A stretch of DNA of 64,000 nucleotides, taken from Ecdyonurus torrentis (taxonomy: Eukaryota; Arthropoda; Insecta; Ephemeroptera; Heptageniidae). A program made the position numbers and the translations under genes. The notes under the pieces are model-generated. The model was not told the DNA's origin. It was given only the letters and a program-made list of their open reading frames with translations, and ran no database searches. The DNA lies in assembly GCA_949318235.1 (NCBI GenBank), contig OX439128.1, forward strand, positions 49,258,432 through 49,322,431, given 5' to 3'. The stretch's first letter is position 1. Each line of letters opens with the position of its first letter. Of this stretch, positions 45,314-56,690 are shown piece by piece.

Positions 45314-47058
45314 GAAGTAGTTATGTTTTAAAGAATTTCGACTGACTGGGACTCGAATCGAACCCAGATCTTTGGCTTGCTGGGTCAAAACCACTCCCGG
45401 TCTACTGCCGGTTAGCTATACAAAATTACGCAAGCCATTGCTTGGAATTCAATACGTGTCAGTTGGTTGGAATTTCTTTTGACTGCTTTATAATAGTAAC
45501 AATAAAATAATAATAAATTGAGTAACACAAAAGTTTATTGATTTATTATTATTATTTTTAAATTTGCTATTGCAAAAAAGGTACTAAATTACAAACTCTC
45601 ATTGACACTACCAAAAATTATGTTTATGGGTCTCTTACTTTTCTTGTAATTTTATAGATTTAAATGACGGTATATAATGTAAAGTTTGCATATCTGTTAG
45701 CTGCATGTACAGCTCTGGCCAAAAGTTCCCGAACGATTTGCATAGGCAACCCGCAACCACACAATGTTATCTTTATGAGAAAACGCAGCGGCCGCCGCTG
45801 CCCCGTTCGGAAACTTTTGGCCAGAGCTGTACGTACAGCTCTGGCCAAAAGTTCCCGAACGGGGCAGCGGCGACCGCTGCGTTTTCTCATAAAGATAACA
45901 TAGTGTGATTGTGGGTTGCCTATTCAAATCGTTCGGGAACTTTTGGCAAAAGCTGTACATTAGACTCTAAACCATCTAAACAATAAACATTACAAAAAAA
46001 AAAAAAAAAAAAAAAAAAAAATCGAAAGTTTGACGTTTATTTTTATATGTACAGTAATTAAAAATTTTGTAATAAAAACTTCTCGTTTTTTTATATCATT
46101 ATTATTTTTTTGCGCATATTAAATTTTAGTGATGTCAAGTTAGAACGTTAAACCGTTTGTTTCTCATTAAGTGTCTCTCTAACCAGGAGAGATTAAACTT
46201 TTTTAATAACTTTATTAATTAAGGAAAAAAACAAACAAAACAAAAGTTACTTAAAGTAAAATTATGTATGTTTCATATATTACAGCTGCAGTGTTGGATG
46301 GAAAGCGCACGCACGCGGCGTGTTAAGTTTTCAGCTTGTGGATTGTTCTACATAGATCGACCAATGTTGTTTTCTGTGAGTATCAATCATAATTTTACAT
46401 TTATTTTATTCCACCATTGTTATATACATTACAGAAAAGCATTAACAACAAAATAATAATATATCAATAATAAATGTAAAAAATGATACAATGATATAAA
46501 TGATCAAAAAACACAAAATGATAACACTAAAAAAAAAAAAAAAAAAAAAAAAAATGTCTAATATCCGAACATACCTAAATATCAACGTTGATTTGGCTGC
46601 ATTGATATCTAATTTATTTTCCACTCACAAAAGGGCAGCTGCGGTTTTATGACGTCACAGCTCGCCTGTTTCCGCGCACGTGGACTATAGTGAGCTGTGA
46701 CGTCATAAATCCGTAGCTGCCGTTGTGTGAATGAAAAATAAATTAGAAATGAATGACACCGGTCAAATCAACGTTGATTTTTAGGTATGTTAGGATATTA
46801 GGCATGTTTTTTGTTCAAGGTGTTCTACGCCTTTAAGCAATATGTACAGTAGTTAAGCTTAATTGTGGTATCATTGTTGTATAACAATGAAATAAAAACA
46901 AACTTAACAAAGGTTTCACTACAGAGATTAAGTGGTGCAACTTACGGTGGTTATTTAATTAATTGTATAGTGTCTCATTTTAATATAAACTTTTGTTTTT
47001 ACAGATGTGCGGAGCCATGGTGTCTTACCTAGTTCTCGTAAATCAATCCAAAAATTAA
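40095..47058 (+). CDS. Gustatory receptor-family protein, isoform from first exon 1a
   Basis: A seven-transmembrane chemoreceptor of the arthropod gustatory receptor type (ligand-gated cation channel in chemosensory neurons). Exon 1a (40095-41012) encodes 306 residues beginning MEHFVMNFYILRFFCILPFK, with strongly hydrophobic segments near residues 39-58, 75-97, 130-150 and 160-180. The conserved stretch LLVDALQLLQENYSVFWLLD precedes the last large hydrophobic block, which ends CCGLASDE. A GTAATT donor follows in phase 0. The 1 kb downstream contains no matching 3' exons, only a MITE. I infer splicing over exon 1b to the shared exons 44540-44611, 46286-46375 and 47005-47058, giving 377 aa. These encode KIPETIGLQMLKTAVDSDE, VKFSACGLFYIDRPMLFS and MCGAMVSYLVLVNQSKN, the family's typical TM7 region. 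The alternative is that exon 1a is an orphaned duplicate. Receptor identity is good; exon joining is inferred. Confidence 0.75.
41409..41768 (+). mobile_element. ~350-bp MITE, family I copy 1, between receptor exons 1a and 1b
   Basis: Shares with four other copies in this window: CTTGATGGGACTTA, AAAACCCAACTGTAG, GTAGCAGTGATCAGAAA, ATTTATGCAACC, GCAAATTGCATACTTTA, TTCACGCTCT and ATGTTGTTTTATG, ending TGGTCTATGACTTTA. A TGACGTCA palindrome lies at 41582-41589. Confidence 0.8.
42082..47058 (+). CDS. Gustatory receptor-family protein, isoform from first exon 1b
   Basis: Exon 1b (42082-42996) encodes 305 residues starting MDLLTCLMPSLYILRLFCIL, plainly a duplicate of exon 1a: both share LRxFCILPFKK near the N-terminus, an ERW motif near residue 125-130, the phrase FHRFKFINNN/FFRFKFINNN and VDALQLLQExYSxFWLLDLAQ. 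It ends CCGSASEQ with a GTACAT donor in phase 0. It joins exon 2 (44540-44611), exon 3 (46286-46375) and exon 4 (47005-47058), total 376 aa, normal for gustatory receptors. The three small phase-0 3' exons match the ancestral gene structure of the family. The TM7 signature, usually TYxxxxxQF, reads SYLVLVNQSK here, so the final QF is missing. The start is the ATG that aligns with exon 1a; an upstream in-frame extension lacks ATG. Intron 1 contains the (CATT)n array. Confidence 0.85.
44083..44404. repeat. (CATT)n microsatellite, about 80 units
   Basis: About 320 bp of apparently perfect tetranucleotide repeat, in the intron between receptor exon 1b and shared exon 2, 135 bp upstream of the exon 2 acceptor. 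Confidence 0.98.
45052..45089. repeat. (TA)n microsatellite
   Basis: About 38 bp of alternating TA in the receptor intron 2. Confidence 0.95.
45284..45425 (-). mobile_element. tRNA-derived SINE candidate
   Basis: On the minus strand the element begins with an A-box-like TAGCTAACCGG near 45420, followed about 50 bases later by a B-box-like GGTTCGATTCGAGTCCC near 45350, and ends in a poly(A) run (45287-45310 as poly(T) on the plus strand). The pairing CTGGG...CCCAG resembles a T-arm with an enlarged loop, so it is not a functional tRNA. Size about 140 bp. It lies in receptor intron 2, antisense to the gene. Confidence 0.5.
45708..45957. mobile_element. Head-to-head dimer of Tc1-type MITE (family B)
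   Basis: TACAGCTCTGGCCAAAAGTT begins at 45708; an inverted end (CTTTTGGCCAGAGCTGTA) closes the first copy at 45831 and is followed at once by GTACAGCTCTGGCC opening an inverted second copy that ends at 45957. Each copy is about 125 bp; together they form a 250-bp palindrome. TA edges suggest Tc1/mariner mobilisation. It lies in receptor intron 2. Confidence 0.8.
46553..46810. mobile_element. ~258-bp MITE, family J copy 1
   Basis: CATACCTAAATATCAACGTT on the left and AACGTTGATTTTTAGGTATG on the right are inverted. The arms run about 110 bp each, with CAGCTGCGGTTTTATGACGT against ACGTCATAAATCCGTAGCTG. It carries two TGACGTCA sites (46650, 46698). It lies in receptor intron 3. Confidence 0.8.
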
Positions 47059-47348
47059 TTGTTGAAAATTATTGCAAGTGAACACTCAAGAAAATACGTA
47101 CACCTTTTTATCTATGCACACCATGACAACACGAGTTAGTTTTGAGAAAAAGAAAGTGATTACTCAATTAATGAATATATGAATGATGACAAAATTTAAA
47201 TACAAATTGTAATTTTATACATAAATATTGTTTTCTTTTATTTTTTATTTGTATGTGTAAATTGTATTGACAATCATTTCTACATTGTCATTTGTGGCAA
47301 TTAAACTAATGAATTTAATTGTGTTATGAATATTGGATGAAAGAAATG

Positions 47349-47354
47349 AATAAA
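47349..47354 (+). terminator. Candidate poly(A) signal of the receptor gene
   Basis: AATAAA about 290 bp after the receptor stop codon, in the context ATGAATAAAGAATTTTGC. Confidence 0.45.
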
Positions 47355-48225
47355 GAATTTTGCATTTGTGACACTTTACTATATAATGCATAAAATGTTT
47401 GCTCACTGCGCTCTATTTAATAGTCAACAATAACTCAATGCTACTTTTAATTATAAAATATCTGTAACAAATAATCAAGGTAGAAAAATGGATCGTTTGA
47501 ATGTGTTATTATTAGTTTGTACAATGATAATGTTAAAATTTTCCACTATAATAACAGCACACACAAAACTGCATACTGCATGAGAGAACATTTTCAACAA
47601 TTTTATTATCTTTTCAGTTAGCAACCCTTCTCTGGCGGTGAAAAAAACCATGCATACAATTTTAAAATTCTCTTAATTATGTACAGTACAGTACCTTATA
47701 CTTTCAAGTTACTTTATTGGTCAGCGTGGTATGACTGATATGGCAATGTATGTGCTATTATGTAATATGTGCAACTACTTTCTGTTACGGTGCTGTGAAC
47801 CTTTGCCTTGTTTATACATTTAAAAAAAAATTACCGATGCTTAATTATAAAATACACTGCAAAAAGCACAATATATGTCTACTGACTGCTATTATATTTT
47901 GTCACATAACTTTTGATCAAATGAAAAGTGAAATATAAAAAAGTGACGTAACACATTATAATATTTGATAATAAGTTTAATTTTTACTTGCTTTGAGTTT
48001 TTTTTTTTTTTTTTTTTTTTTTTCTTATGCTCAAAAATTTCATTAAACATTTCATGACTTTACAGCGTATAGTATATGATATAAACAATTTCCAAAACAA
48101 GATGAGAGATTATTTCAACCAAAAACACCTCCTTTTCACGGATTCTAATGAAGTTTAGGAATGAATTTTAACACGTATTAACTTCAACATTACATCACTC
48201 GTAAAATTTGATGTTTATCTGCGTG

Positions 48226-48267
<42 letters not shown>

Positions 48268-49450
48268 AGAAAAAGGAGTGCTTTTGTTTGTAAGCATCTC
48301 TCATTTTGTTTTAACCAGGGTGTAAATGTGTAAATAAGTCAAACCACTCTGTTTTAAGGTACTCAGGGTTGTAATAATATATTTTAACATTTGCATGAAG
48401 GATAAGTTTTTGAATAAAAAAAATTACTATCACAACCATGTGTATTCATTTATACAATATGATGATGATGCAACAATTTTTCCGATTTACGTTATGGACA
48501 TGCTATATTTTTAAGTAACTATTGAGTACACTGAGTCATGAATACACTGTACACAGGATTGTGATAATATATTTTACTATTTAAATCAATTTTTTGTTTT
48601 TCTCATATAAGAATAACATTGCAATTTTAGAGCCAGTTTCTGAAAGTTAAAATTTATTAACATAATCATGTATACCTATAGTACTGTACGTCCATAAAAC
48701 AATAAAATATAAATTCACATAATTTCTCACAGTTCTAAATTTTCTATAATACTGTAGACAATTTTCATTCCTTGTAAAATACTTCTTGTATAAGATATTA
48801 TTTGCAAAAGAGAAAGAATTGTAAGAGACTTTGTTCATTGTTATTATATTCCACGAGCCAGTAGCTTGAAGAAATATTGTATCTCACTATGTAGTTAATA
48901 AATCAAACCTCCGTGACGTCATAATTCCCAGATGTATTAGTCGAAAGAAAGAATAAAGTCAACTTTTCGTAAGTTACAATCTCAAATCAAACATTTTATA
49001 CAAAGTTCATTTTTCTTTTTAATATAAACTTACGTAGTTCTTACTTTATTATAACACAGCTTATATTCGATGAAAAAGTGGGAACAAAATTAAATTTCAG
49101 TGTCAAAGAATTTAGACCATTTATCAAAATGCTATATATAGAGAGAGAATTTCGTGGGCTATATATAGTTTAATTTATTGTATTATTTTTCGATATGACA
49201 AGTTTTGAGTTCAGAATAGCCCCCCCCCCCCCTCTCTCTCTCAATGAAAAGTCATTATTTACATTATATACAAATTATTATGATTTTAAAAATAAATATT
49301 ACATGCATAATTAGACGTGTATTCAGTCCCGACATAAAATTTTAATTATTAAAAAAAAAAAAACTATATTTTTGAATTTGATTCTGTTTTAGATTTTTTT
49401 AAAAGAAATATATTTTTATTTTTTTCATTTAAAATTAGGGGAGATAAAAT

Positions 49451-49544
49451 TACCCTGTTCTCTGCTACAAAAATGAAGATCAACTATGGTTATTTAAATG
49501 TAATGCGCATTTTTTTGTAGCAAGAAAGCAGGGTTTACGAACAA
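49451..49544 (+). mobile_element. Palindromic MITE, family A copy 5
   Basis: ACCCTGTTCTCTGCTACAAA and the right end CAGGGTTTACGAACAAC with the family interior; the left-most bases are lost. Confidence 0.75.
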
Positions 49545-50457
49545 CACCAATCATGGCAATTCAGCAGAGTATAGTGTTTATATTTTTACTTTAATATGTT
49601 TTTATTGATATAAAAATTAACATTATAGAAAAGCAACGCTTCATGTCTATCAAATTTTATTTTAATTTCATAGAATTGAGGTTTAAGAATTGGTTTGTAG
49701 AATTATATTTAAAACAAATGGAATTAATATTTATCATTTTATATCATGCGAATTTTATTTTTATATAGGTGTGTATCTTAGCTGAACAATGTTTAAAGAC
49801 AAAAAAGAAGAATGCTATATTTCTTAAGCTAAAAATAGATTTAAAAAAATAAGAAAAAAAAATAATAAGACGATCATGATCATAATGTGTGTTTTTTTAA
49901 ACAAATTATATTCAATGTTGGCATATAAATATCTCAAAGAAAATAAAAATATTCATAAGTTGAAAGTGATAAATTGATAGCTAAAATGGATGTGAAAACT
50001 AGCAATGGCGGTACATTAAAGTAATTATATATATTTTTTATTAAAAAGAAAAAAAAATCAATCAATAAATAAATTTGGAGAAAAAAAAATTGTTTGCATT
50101 AACATTACAGCCAATTTTACTGTAAAAAATTTGACTTATTGAATTATTTAATTATAATTCATTAATAGTTAGTAATGTATTAATATTTAGCCCGGCCCAA
50201 GTATTTTTTTAACATTTTAAGTGATGTTTACACGGGGCAGTATTTTTAATGTGCAATAAATATGATAAGGTACGTATTATTTCCATTTTTCAAACCTCCA
50301 AATTTCCATGCATTCAAAATTTTGGAAAGTGCAACTATATTAGTCCTCATAAAAATGCAAATTTTATAAACAAAGCATTTTTTTTTCATAACATTTAATT
50401 TTTTATATTGTATGATGGTATACTTCAAGCAGAAAATATTTATTCAAATAACACCTT

Positions 50458-50458
<1 letters not shown>

Positions 50459-50524
<66 letters not shown>
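50459..50524. repeat. (CT)n microsatellite
   Basis: About 66 bp of uninterrupted CT repeats. Confidence 0.97.
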
Positions 50525-50530
<6 letters not shown>

Positions 50531-51269
50531 AATATATTATATTGATTGATACGTTTAACTGCCCTTAAGGACAAAAGTGATGAAAATTAGTCATTTATTT
50601 GCTCGCATAAAATGTGAACAAAATCCTTTTAAAGCTTGAAATGTCATTGCATTGATAAGAGATGGCACCATGAGTTCATTTTACGAGTAAAACATTTTTG
50701 ATGTTGAATTTTACGTTTGTGAAAAAATGAAAAGTGTTATTTTTTTTATACTGAGAATTGAACAAATGAAATGATCTAGTAAGTTTTACCTCCCAGCCTA
50801 TAGCTCATTTGTAAGCTACCTCATTATTTTGAAATATTTTTCCCCTAAAGTAGAAGACTATATCAGTAAAATAAACAATATTTTGTCGTATTTCCTACTG
50901 ATTCTTTGAAAAAAAAAATACTATGTTATAAAATTAATAGCAAAGGAAAAAAATAACAAAGAGCCAATCCATTATAATTATTTTTTCATGTATGAACTCC
51001 ATCATTAAATATTTATTGGAAATCAATCATCAAATTAGGACAAGAATATAAAAGATGAAAGATAAATTGCGTTACTTCTTTTGAATCTTTTGACTTTTAA
51101 ATTTACAAAAATAAAAATACACATCTATTATAATATTATTTGCTTTTGAACATACTTTGCAATTATTTGCAATTATTTTCATTCTGTATATAAAATAAAT
51201 ATTACGAAACATTTGAGCAATAATTGAGATATGTTCAATCACTCATTATTAAATTCAAGATTTGAATTT

Positions 51270-51271
<2 letters not shown>

Positions 51272-51302
<31 letters not shown>
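51272..51302. repeat. (CT)n microsatellite
   Basis: About 30 bp of CT repeats. Confidence 0.95.
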
Positions 51303-51307
<5 letters not shown>

Positions 51308-52557
51308 ACACTGTTTTACATAACGTATTCACTGAATTGGATGCTTTTTGATTCATTGATTTAATCTTGCGCTTCGACGCCATATGTGAGTAAAAAAATA
51401 TAACATTGACAAGTATAGTAAAAAGGTATACATTCGTGAATAAAAAAACAATCATTTTTTTAAGTGTGAGTTTGTAATTTAATTCAAAAAAGTAATTTTT
51501 TTAAGGTTAAAATTAGCTGATTTACACCCTAGAAAAATAATGTAATATAATAAATTATATATACACACACATTAATTTCTGTATGAAAATGGCCAAAAAA
51601 TAATGTTTGTCTCATGATGGGCTATATGTTTTCAAGCATGCGCTATATAGCGCGCTATTTCATGCAACCACCCCGGAAATAAGGAAACTATTATAACAAG
51701 TAGATTGTATAACACCTATATATATTATTATAAATTTTTTATGTTATAGTAAAAAAAAAAAAAAAAAAAAAAAATATCGAGGTGCTCTCATCTGATTCTA
51801 ATTTTAATTTCTAAAGCATAAAACAGCCATTATCAAATATACGACATCCGACATCAACTAAACAAACAAACAAACAAAAACATTGACTTTTTTTTTTTTT
51901 TTTTTTTTTTTTTGCATAACTGCATTGAAATTAACGATACATCAACAGAAAAAATAAATCAAAGTTTTCATAAAATATGATGTTCAAAATGCATAATGTC
52001 TTTATTGTTTAGTAGATACGTATTATACTGTAATGTAATATGTATATTTTAATCTAAGATATTATCATATAAACAGCATCAAATAATATAAAACAAATTC
52101 TCGTTTCATATATATAACAACTTTTTTTTTTGTTCTTCTTACATAACAATTCCTACATTCCATAACATTACGTATGCAGAATAGATAAAAAAAAGAAAAA
52201 GTTTAGAGATATGCACAACGATGACATTTTTATAGAAGTTTTAAATATTATATAAAAGTGACTTAAAAAGATCTCAAGTGCAGTTTTCATGACTATATGA
52301 AATTGCACACACGTAAGCGAATGTTTTTCTTTATATATAAGTCAAGAAATATGAACTTCAATTTATTTTCTGTCAGTATGGAATTTATATCGTCACAAGT
52401 TAAATGTTGTCTACTACTTTTTATCTTATAAAATGTGAAAAGATAACTTAAAAAAAAAAAAAAAAATCTCTGAAGTCACTGCATTATTATTATTATTATT
52501 TGTAACATAAATAAATGTCATATTATACACAAGATTTAAAATTTTAGCACTTCACTT

Positions 52558-52904
52558 AAAGGCATAGACAAGAAGAAAACATAAGCTTTTATATCACAAA
52601 ACTCTTGATGGGACTCATGTATAAATAAATAACATGAGTTGGTCTGAAAACCCAACTGTAGCACCGTAGCAGTGATCAGAAAATTTCAAATTATGCAACC
52701 TGCACAACATTTTCTTACTAATTTTTTTCATAAAAAATAAAAAAAAAAGCAATTTATGCAAATTGCATACGTTACAGTATTTTCACAATCTATTGTGAGG
52801 CCACATTTACATTCTTATAAAAATTGTCATCAGTTTTGTTAATCCCATTTTGTGTTTAATCTTTAAAACGAACATGTTGTTTCATATTGGTCTATGACTA
52901 CAAG
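52558..52904 (+). mobile_element. ~345-bp MITE, family I copy 2
   Basis: Starts AAAGGCATAGACAAGAAGAA, continues CTTGATGGGACTCATG, AAAACCCAACTGTAGC and GTAGCAGTGATCAGAAA, and ends ATTGGTCTATGAC. The TGACGTCA site present in other copies is replaced by an A-rich stretch. Confidence 0.8.
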
Positions 52905-52933
52905 TCATATACTCAAATCAAGGTCATACTGCA

Positions 52934-52936
<3 letters not shown>

Positions 52937-52977
<41 letters not shown>
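52937..52977. repeat. (TA)n microsatellite
   Basis: About 40 bp of alternating TA. Confidence 0.95.
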
Positions 52978-52981
<4 letters not shown>

Positions 52982-53161
52982 CAAAACAATTATAAAGTTT
53001 AATGAGTAATTGGATTCTATATAAAACTAGCTCTTCAAATAGAACTTTAAAAAAAAGTATTTATAATATGCAAACTTTCAAAATTCAGTACAGACAATAC
53101 TTACTTAATATGAATCTGCGTGTGTGTATACTAATGTATTATGTATTGTATTATAGTAATG

Positions 53162-53265
53162 ATGGTCATAAACCCTGTTCTCTGCTCCTAAAATGACGAT
53201 AAACTTTGTTTATTCAAATGGAATGCACATTTTTTGGTGCAAGAAAACAGGGTTTACGAACAACA
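53162..53265 (+). mobile_element. Palindromic MITE, family A copy 6
   Basis: CATAAACCCTGTTCTCTGCT on the left and AACAGGGTTTACGAACAAC on the right with the family interior TGACGATAAAC...GGAATGCACA. Confidence 0.8.
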
Positions 53266-53267
53266 CT

Positions 53268-53395
53268 ACACTCTGGCCAAAACAAGGTCGTTCCCGCCAA
53301 AAGCTGTATCCGCGGTGCTAAACCAATCAGAGAGCGTGTTATAAACCTACTAGCCAATCACAGTTGACTTTACATTGTAAATTACACTGTATCCG
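53268..53395 (+). repeat. Dispersed repeat P with CCAAT words, copy 1
   Basis: CTCTGGCCAAAACAAGGTCG, CCCGCCAAAAGCTGTATCCG, AAACCAATCAGAGAGCGTGT, TATAAACCTACTAGCCAATC and ACACTGTATCC. The same series occurs inverted at 57050-57180. It abuts the end of family A copy 6. Confidence 0.7.
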
Positions 53396-53967
53396 CTCGA
53401 ACTAGTATTGGGAGAAGTGTATGTAATGTGTGTTTTAATGCCTGCTTTTTTCTTAAACAATACTGTATATTAAAAACTGTACCAATATAAAGACTCTTTT
53501 CTGTAATCTGATTTTGAATCATGAATCATCATAGTCCACTAATAAGGTAATTATTTAAATTTATCAGTATTTACAGCTTAAAAGTTTGGTACACTTACTC
53601 TTTGCAATAACATTTTATTCTACTGGTTTAAGTCCTGCTTACAGAAAAAGACTAAAATAGCTTGATTTATGAAATAAATTTGGCTAAACCAATCGGTTAG
53701 ACTTGGCCCATGGGGGGATAATGTAATATAATTTATAAAAATAATGGGGAAAAAATGCATAGCATTCGAATTTATTCCACACACATATGTAAAATAAATT
53801 GTAATTTACTGCTACTTAAAAACAATCCATAAATGACATGACATTTGGAAACTTTTATTTATGTACACGGAAAAGAAGAAAAAAGTAATGATTATTATCA
53901 TCATTCATCATTTATGCTCTATTGTTTAGTGATTATCACTATACTATATACATAGCATAACAAAGTT

Positions 53968-54290
53968 AAAGCCATAAACCACATAAAACAACATGTACTT
54001 TTTAATGTATAAGCACGAAATGGGATCTTTAAAACTGATGACAATTTTTACCAGAATGTTAATGTAGCCCTACGAGAGAGCGTGAAAATACTGTAAAGAA
54101 TATAATGCAATTTGCGAGACTATTTCCGCACGCGTGGACTAAAGAGCTGTGACGTCACAAACCCGCAGCTGCCATTTTGTGAATGGAAAATAAATTAGAA
54201 ATCAATGACTCCGGCCAAATCAACGTTAATATTTAGGTGTGTTATGATATTAGGTGTTTTTTGTTCATGGTGTTCTACGCCTATTATATG
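53968..54290. mobile_element. Chimeric MITE: family I joined to family J
   Basis: The left part (53968 to about 54116) is an inverted family I arm (AAAGCCATAAACCACATAAA ... GAGAGCGTGAAAATACTGTA, ATGCAATTTGCG). After GAG it switches to the family J right arm (TTTCCGCACGCGTGGACTAA, GAGCTGTGACGTCACAAACC, CAAATCAACGTTAATATTTA). Confidence 0.75.
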
Positions 54291-54562
54291 TTATGTAATG
54301 TATTATAACCACTATAAAATAAAATATAGCATAAATGTTGCTGCATTGAGCTACAGACTAAAGATTATGTATTCGTTTTTGTCCGTGTACAAGCTGTACA
54401 AGGAATTCGTTGTCAAACTATAATATATATTATATAAAAAAATATTTCAACCCAACGTGACATAAATTCCTGTGGTCTTCCCTTTATGATATTTTACAAT
54501 AAAAATATATAAACTTATAAAATTTTCAATGTATACACGGTTTACGAAGAAAATTGAAGTGG

Positions 54563-54657
<95 letters not shown>

Positions 54658-54662
54658 TGTGT
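54563..54662. repeat. (TG)n microsatellite
   Basis: About 95 bp of TG repeats with one A interruption near each end. Confidence 0.97.
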
Positions 54663-54771
54663 AAAGTCTAAAGGGAATGTGAACTAATTTATAACTCTGT
54701 TTTTCTGTTAGTCAAGAATTTTATGCTAAAAAGAAAATTCATACTCTTGCGTTCAAAGAATATTTTCAAGC

Positions 54772-54772
<1 letters not shown>

Positions 54773-54813
<41 letters not shown>

Positions 54814-54814
54814 T
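54773..54814. repeat. (TA)n microsatellite
   Basis: About 40 bp of alternating TA. Confidence 0.95.
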
Positions 54815-55262
54815 TCTCTATTTGTTTATTTTTTTTCTTCTTTTACAGATACGTCAAGAAATTTTAATTAAAATTTATATAAAAGTAAAATATATGTAAA
54901 TAATAATAAAAAAGTACTTTACATATTATTATTTGTGTATGCATTGAATTATTTATTATATATTATATAATATTTAATTAATTTTATGTCGTGTAAAAAT
55001 ATTTTATTTTTATATTTTTATTATGTTGAATAGAAAGTTGTAACATATTGAATGAGCTCTTTTATATTTTAATTAAAGTTTCTGATAAAAAAAAAACTAT
55101 GGCATGGATGAACGTGTAAAAACCTACTATAGTTTTTCGTTTCTACTGTACTTTTTTTTTTTTTTTTTTTTTTTTTTACTCAAAGAGTATAGACTATATT
55201 TATATTATATAGATTTACTAGCATGGAAAAAAATAAAAAAAATGTATGCAAACAAGATGTGT

Positions 55263-55295
<33 letters not shown>

Positions 55296-55539
55296 AATTT
55301 GTCTATCAATTGCAAAGCAACGTGTGTACAGTATGAAATTCTAAGTTTAAAAAGGTTAGTATGATATAACGTTGCAAGCGAGCGAAAATTTGTTTCATTA
55401 ATTTTTTGACAGTTTTTATTTTCGTCATACTTTGAACAAATATAAAAATATATCACCTAGGTTATAAAATAGTTACCTTAATACCCTACAGCTATAATAA
55501 CAACACAAATAAAAGAAACTAGCTTCATCTAAACATAAG

Positions 55540-55838
55540 CTTCATGGAGGAATAACATAGCTCAGCATATCATAGGACAAACTTCGTTACTATTTTTTTT
55601 ATTGAAAAATTAGTTTTTTTTTTTTTCTTCTTTGCAAACCTAATTGTAATAAAACTTCGAGAAGTTGCGTGAAATTTCTTGAAAATCTAATTCAATCTAT
55701 TAACAGCATCAATATGCTCTCAAGAATATTGTTACATATTTTTAAACTATGGCAAAAAGTGTCATTATCCTATACCAGCCCATGTCATTTAGTGCTCACA
55801 TATGGCGTCGACTTTCATATGAATGCAACTACCCAATA
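55540..55838. mobile_element. Diverged relative of the 9221-9521 MITE
   Basis: Shares in order AATAACATA, AGGACAAAC, AACAGCATCAATATGCTCTC/AACAACATTAATGCTCTC, TTTTTAAACT and CCAGCCCATGTCATTTAGTG/GGCCCATATTATTTAGCG. The terminal repeats are eroded. Confidence 0.5.
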
Positions 55839-56533
55839 AAATTTTTGAATCAAAATTAAGTAATTGTATTTATTATTATTTTCTGCAAGAACATTAGAAG
55901 TACATGCTGTCGCTAAGAGGTATCTTTGTTGAACATTCATGCTTAGAATTTAGAGTCGAAATGACACACCTGCTCTATAGTATTCTAATGGTTATGCAAT
56001 TTCAGTGAAACATTATTTTTAAACCTTAAAAAATAATAATAAATAAATAAAAATAAATAAATAAATAAAATTCATCCACTGTCTATTTAAATTTCTTTTT
56101 TGGAATAGAGTTTAGGGATTTATTCGTTTTTCTTTGGAACACAGGATATTAAATATCCTATCAGGAATAATTCAGAATACACCTCAAATTATGTTAAAAA
56201 CATTTTGTTCCAAAAAAAAAAAATTTACGCCTTAATTATAAAGCTTGTAGGAGCTTTTTTTTTTTTTTCTTTTCTTCAAAATTAATAATGTTGCTGACTT
56301 ACAGCTTGTATGATGAGCATTTTATTATTATTTTGTTAATGTGAATATACAGGCCATAATACTAAATTTCTTATTTGGCTATAGTTGACAAGATGTAGCA
56401 AATCAAACCATTGATTTTTTGTTATCCGTATGTTATCCTTTTTTTAACCTGCTGCAATTTTTAAAATTCTATTTCAAATAAAGTTTTTATCGGCACTTAT
56501 TGAACTTATTTAAAAGAAATAAATTAATACAAA

Positions 56534-56690
56534 ACCTGAACCCGGACCCGATGAAGATTTTTGATGGGTCCGGACCTGGGTCCCGGACCCAATAAAAAAT
56601 CACGGGTCTGGGACCCGGGTTTTCGGACCCGAGTTTTTTTGGACCCGACAATTTTTTAGACGGGTCCGAACCCCTGATTCAGACACTTAT
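56534..56690. repeat. GGACCC/GGGTCC-rich block
   Basis: At least ten copies of GGACCC, GGGTCC or one-mismatch variants in both orientations within about 160 bp (for example CCCGGACCCGATG, GGGTCCGGACCTGGGTCCCG, GACCCGGGTTTTCGGACCCG). GC content is far above the flanks. No ORF is convincing. Confidence 0.7.

Noticed and set aside
45340..45425. A functional tRNA gene on the minus strand
   Set aside because: The T-loop is too large, no clean acceptor stem pairs and a poly(A) tail follows; a SINE fits better.
45660..45960. Several overlapping ORFs with RRCPVRELLARAVRTAL-type sequence on both strands
   Set aside because: They are translations of the family B inverted MITE dimer; symmetry gives open frames on both strands.
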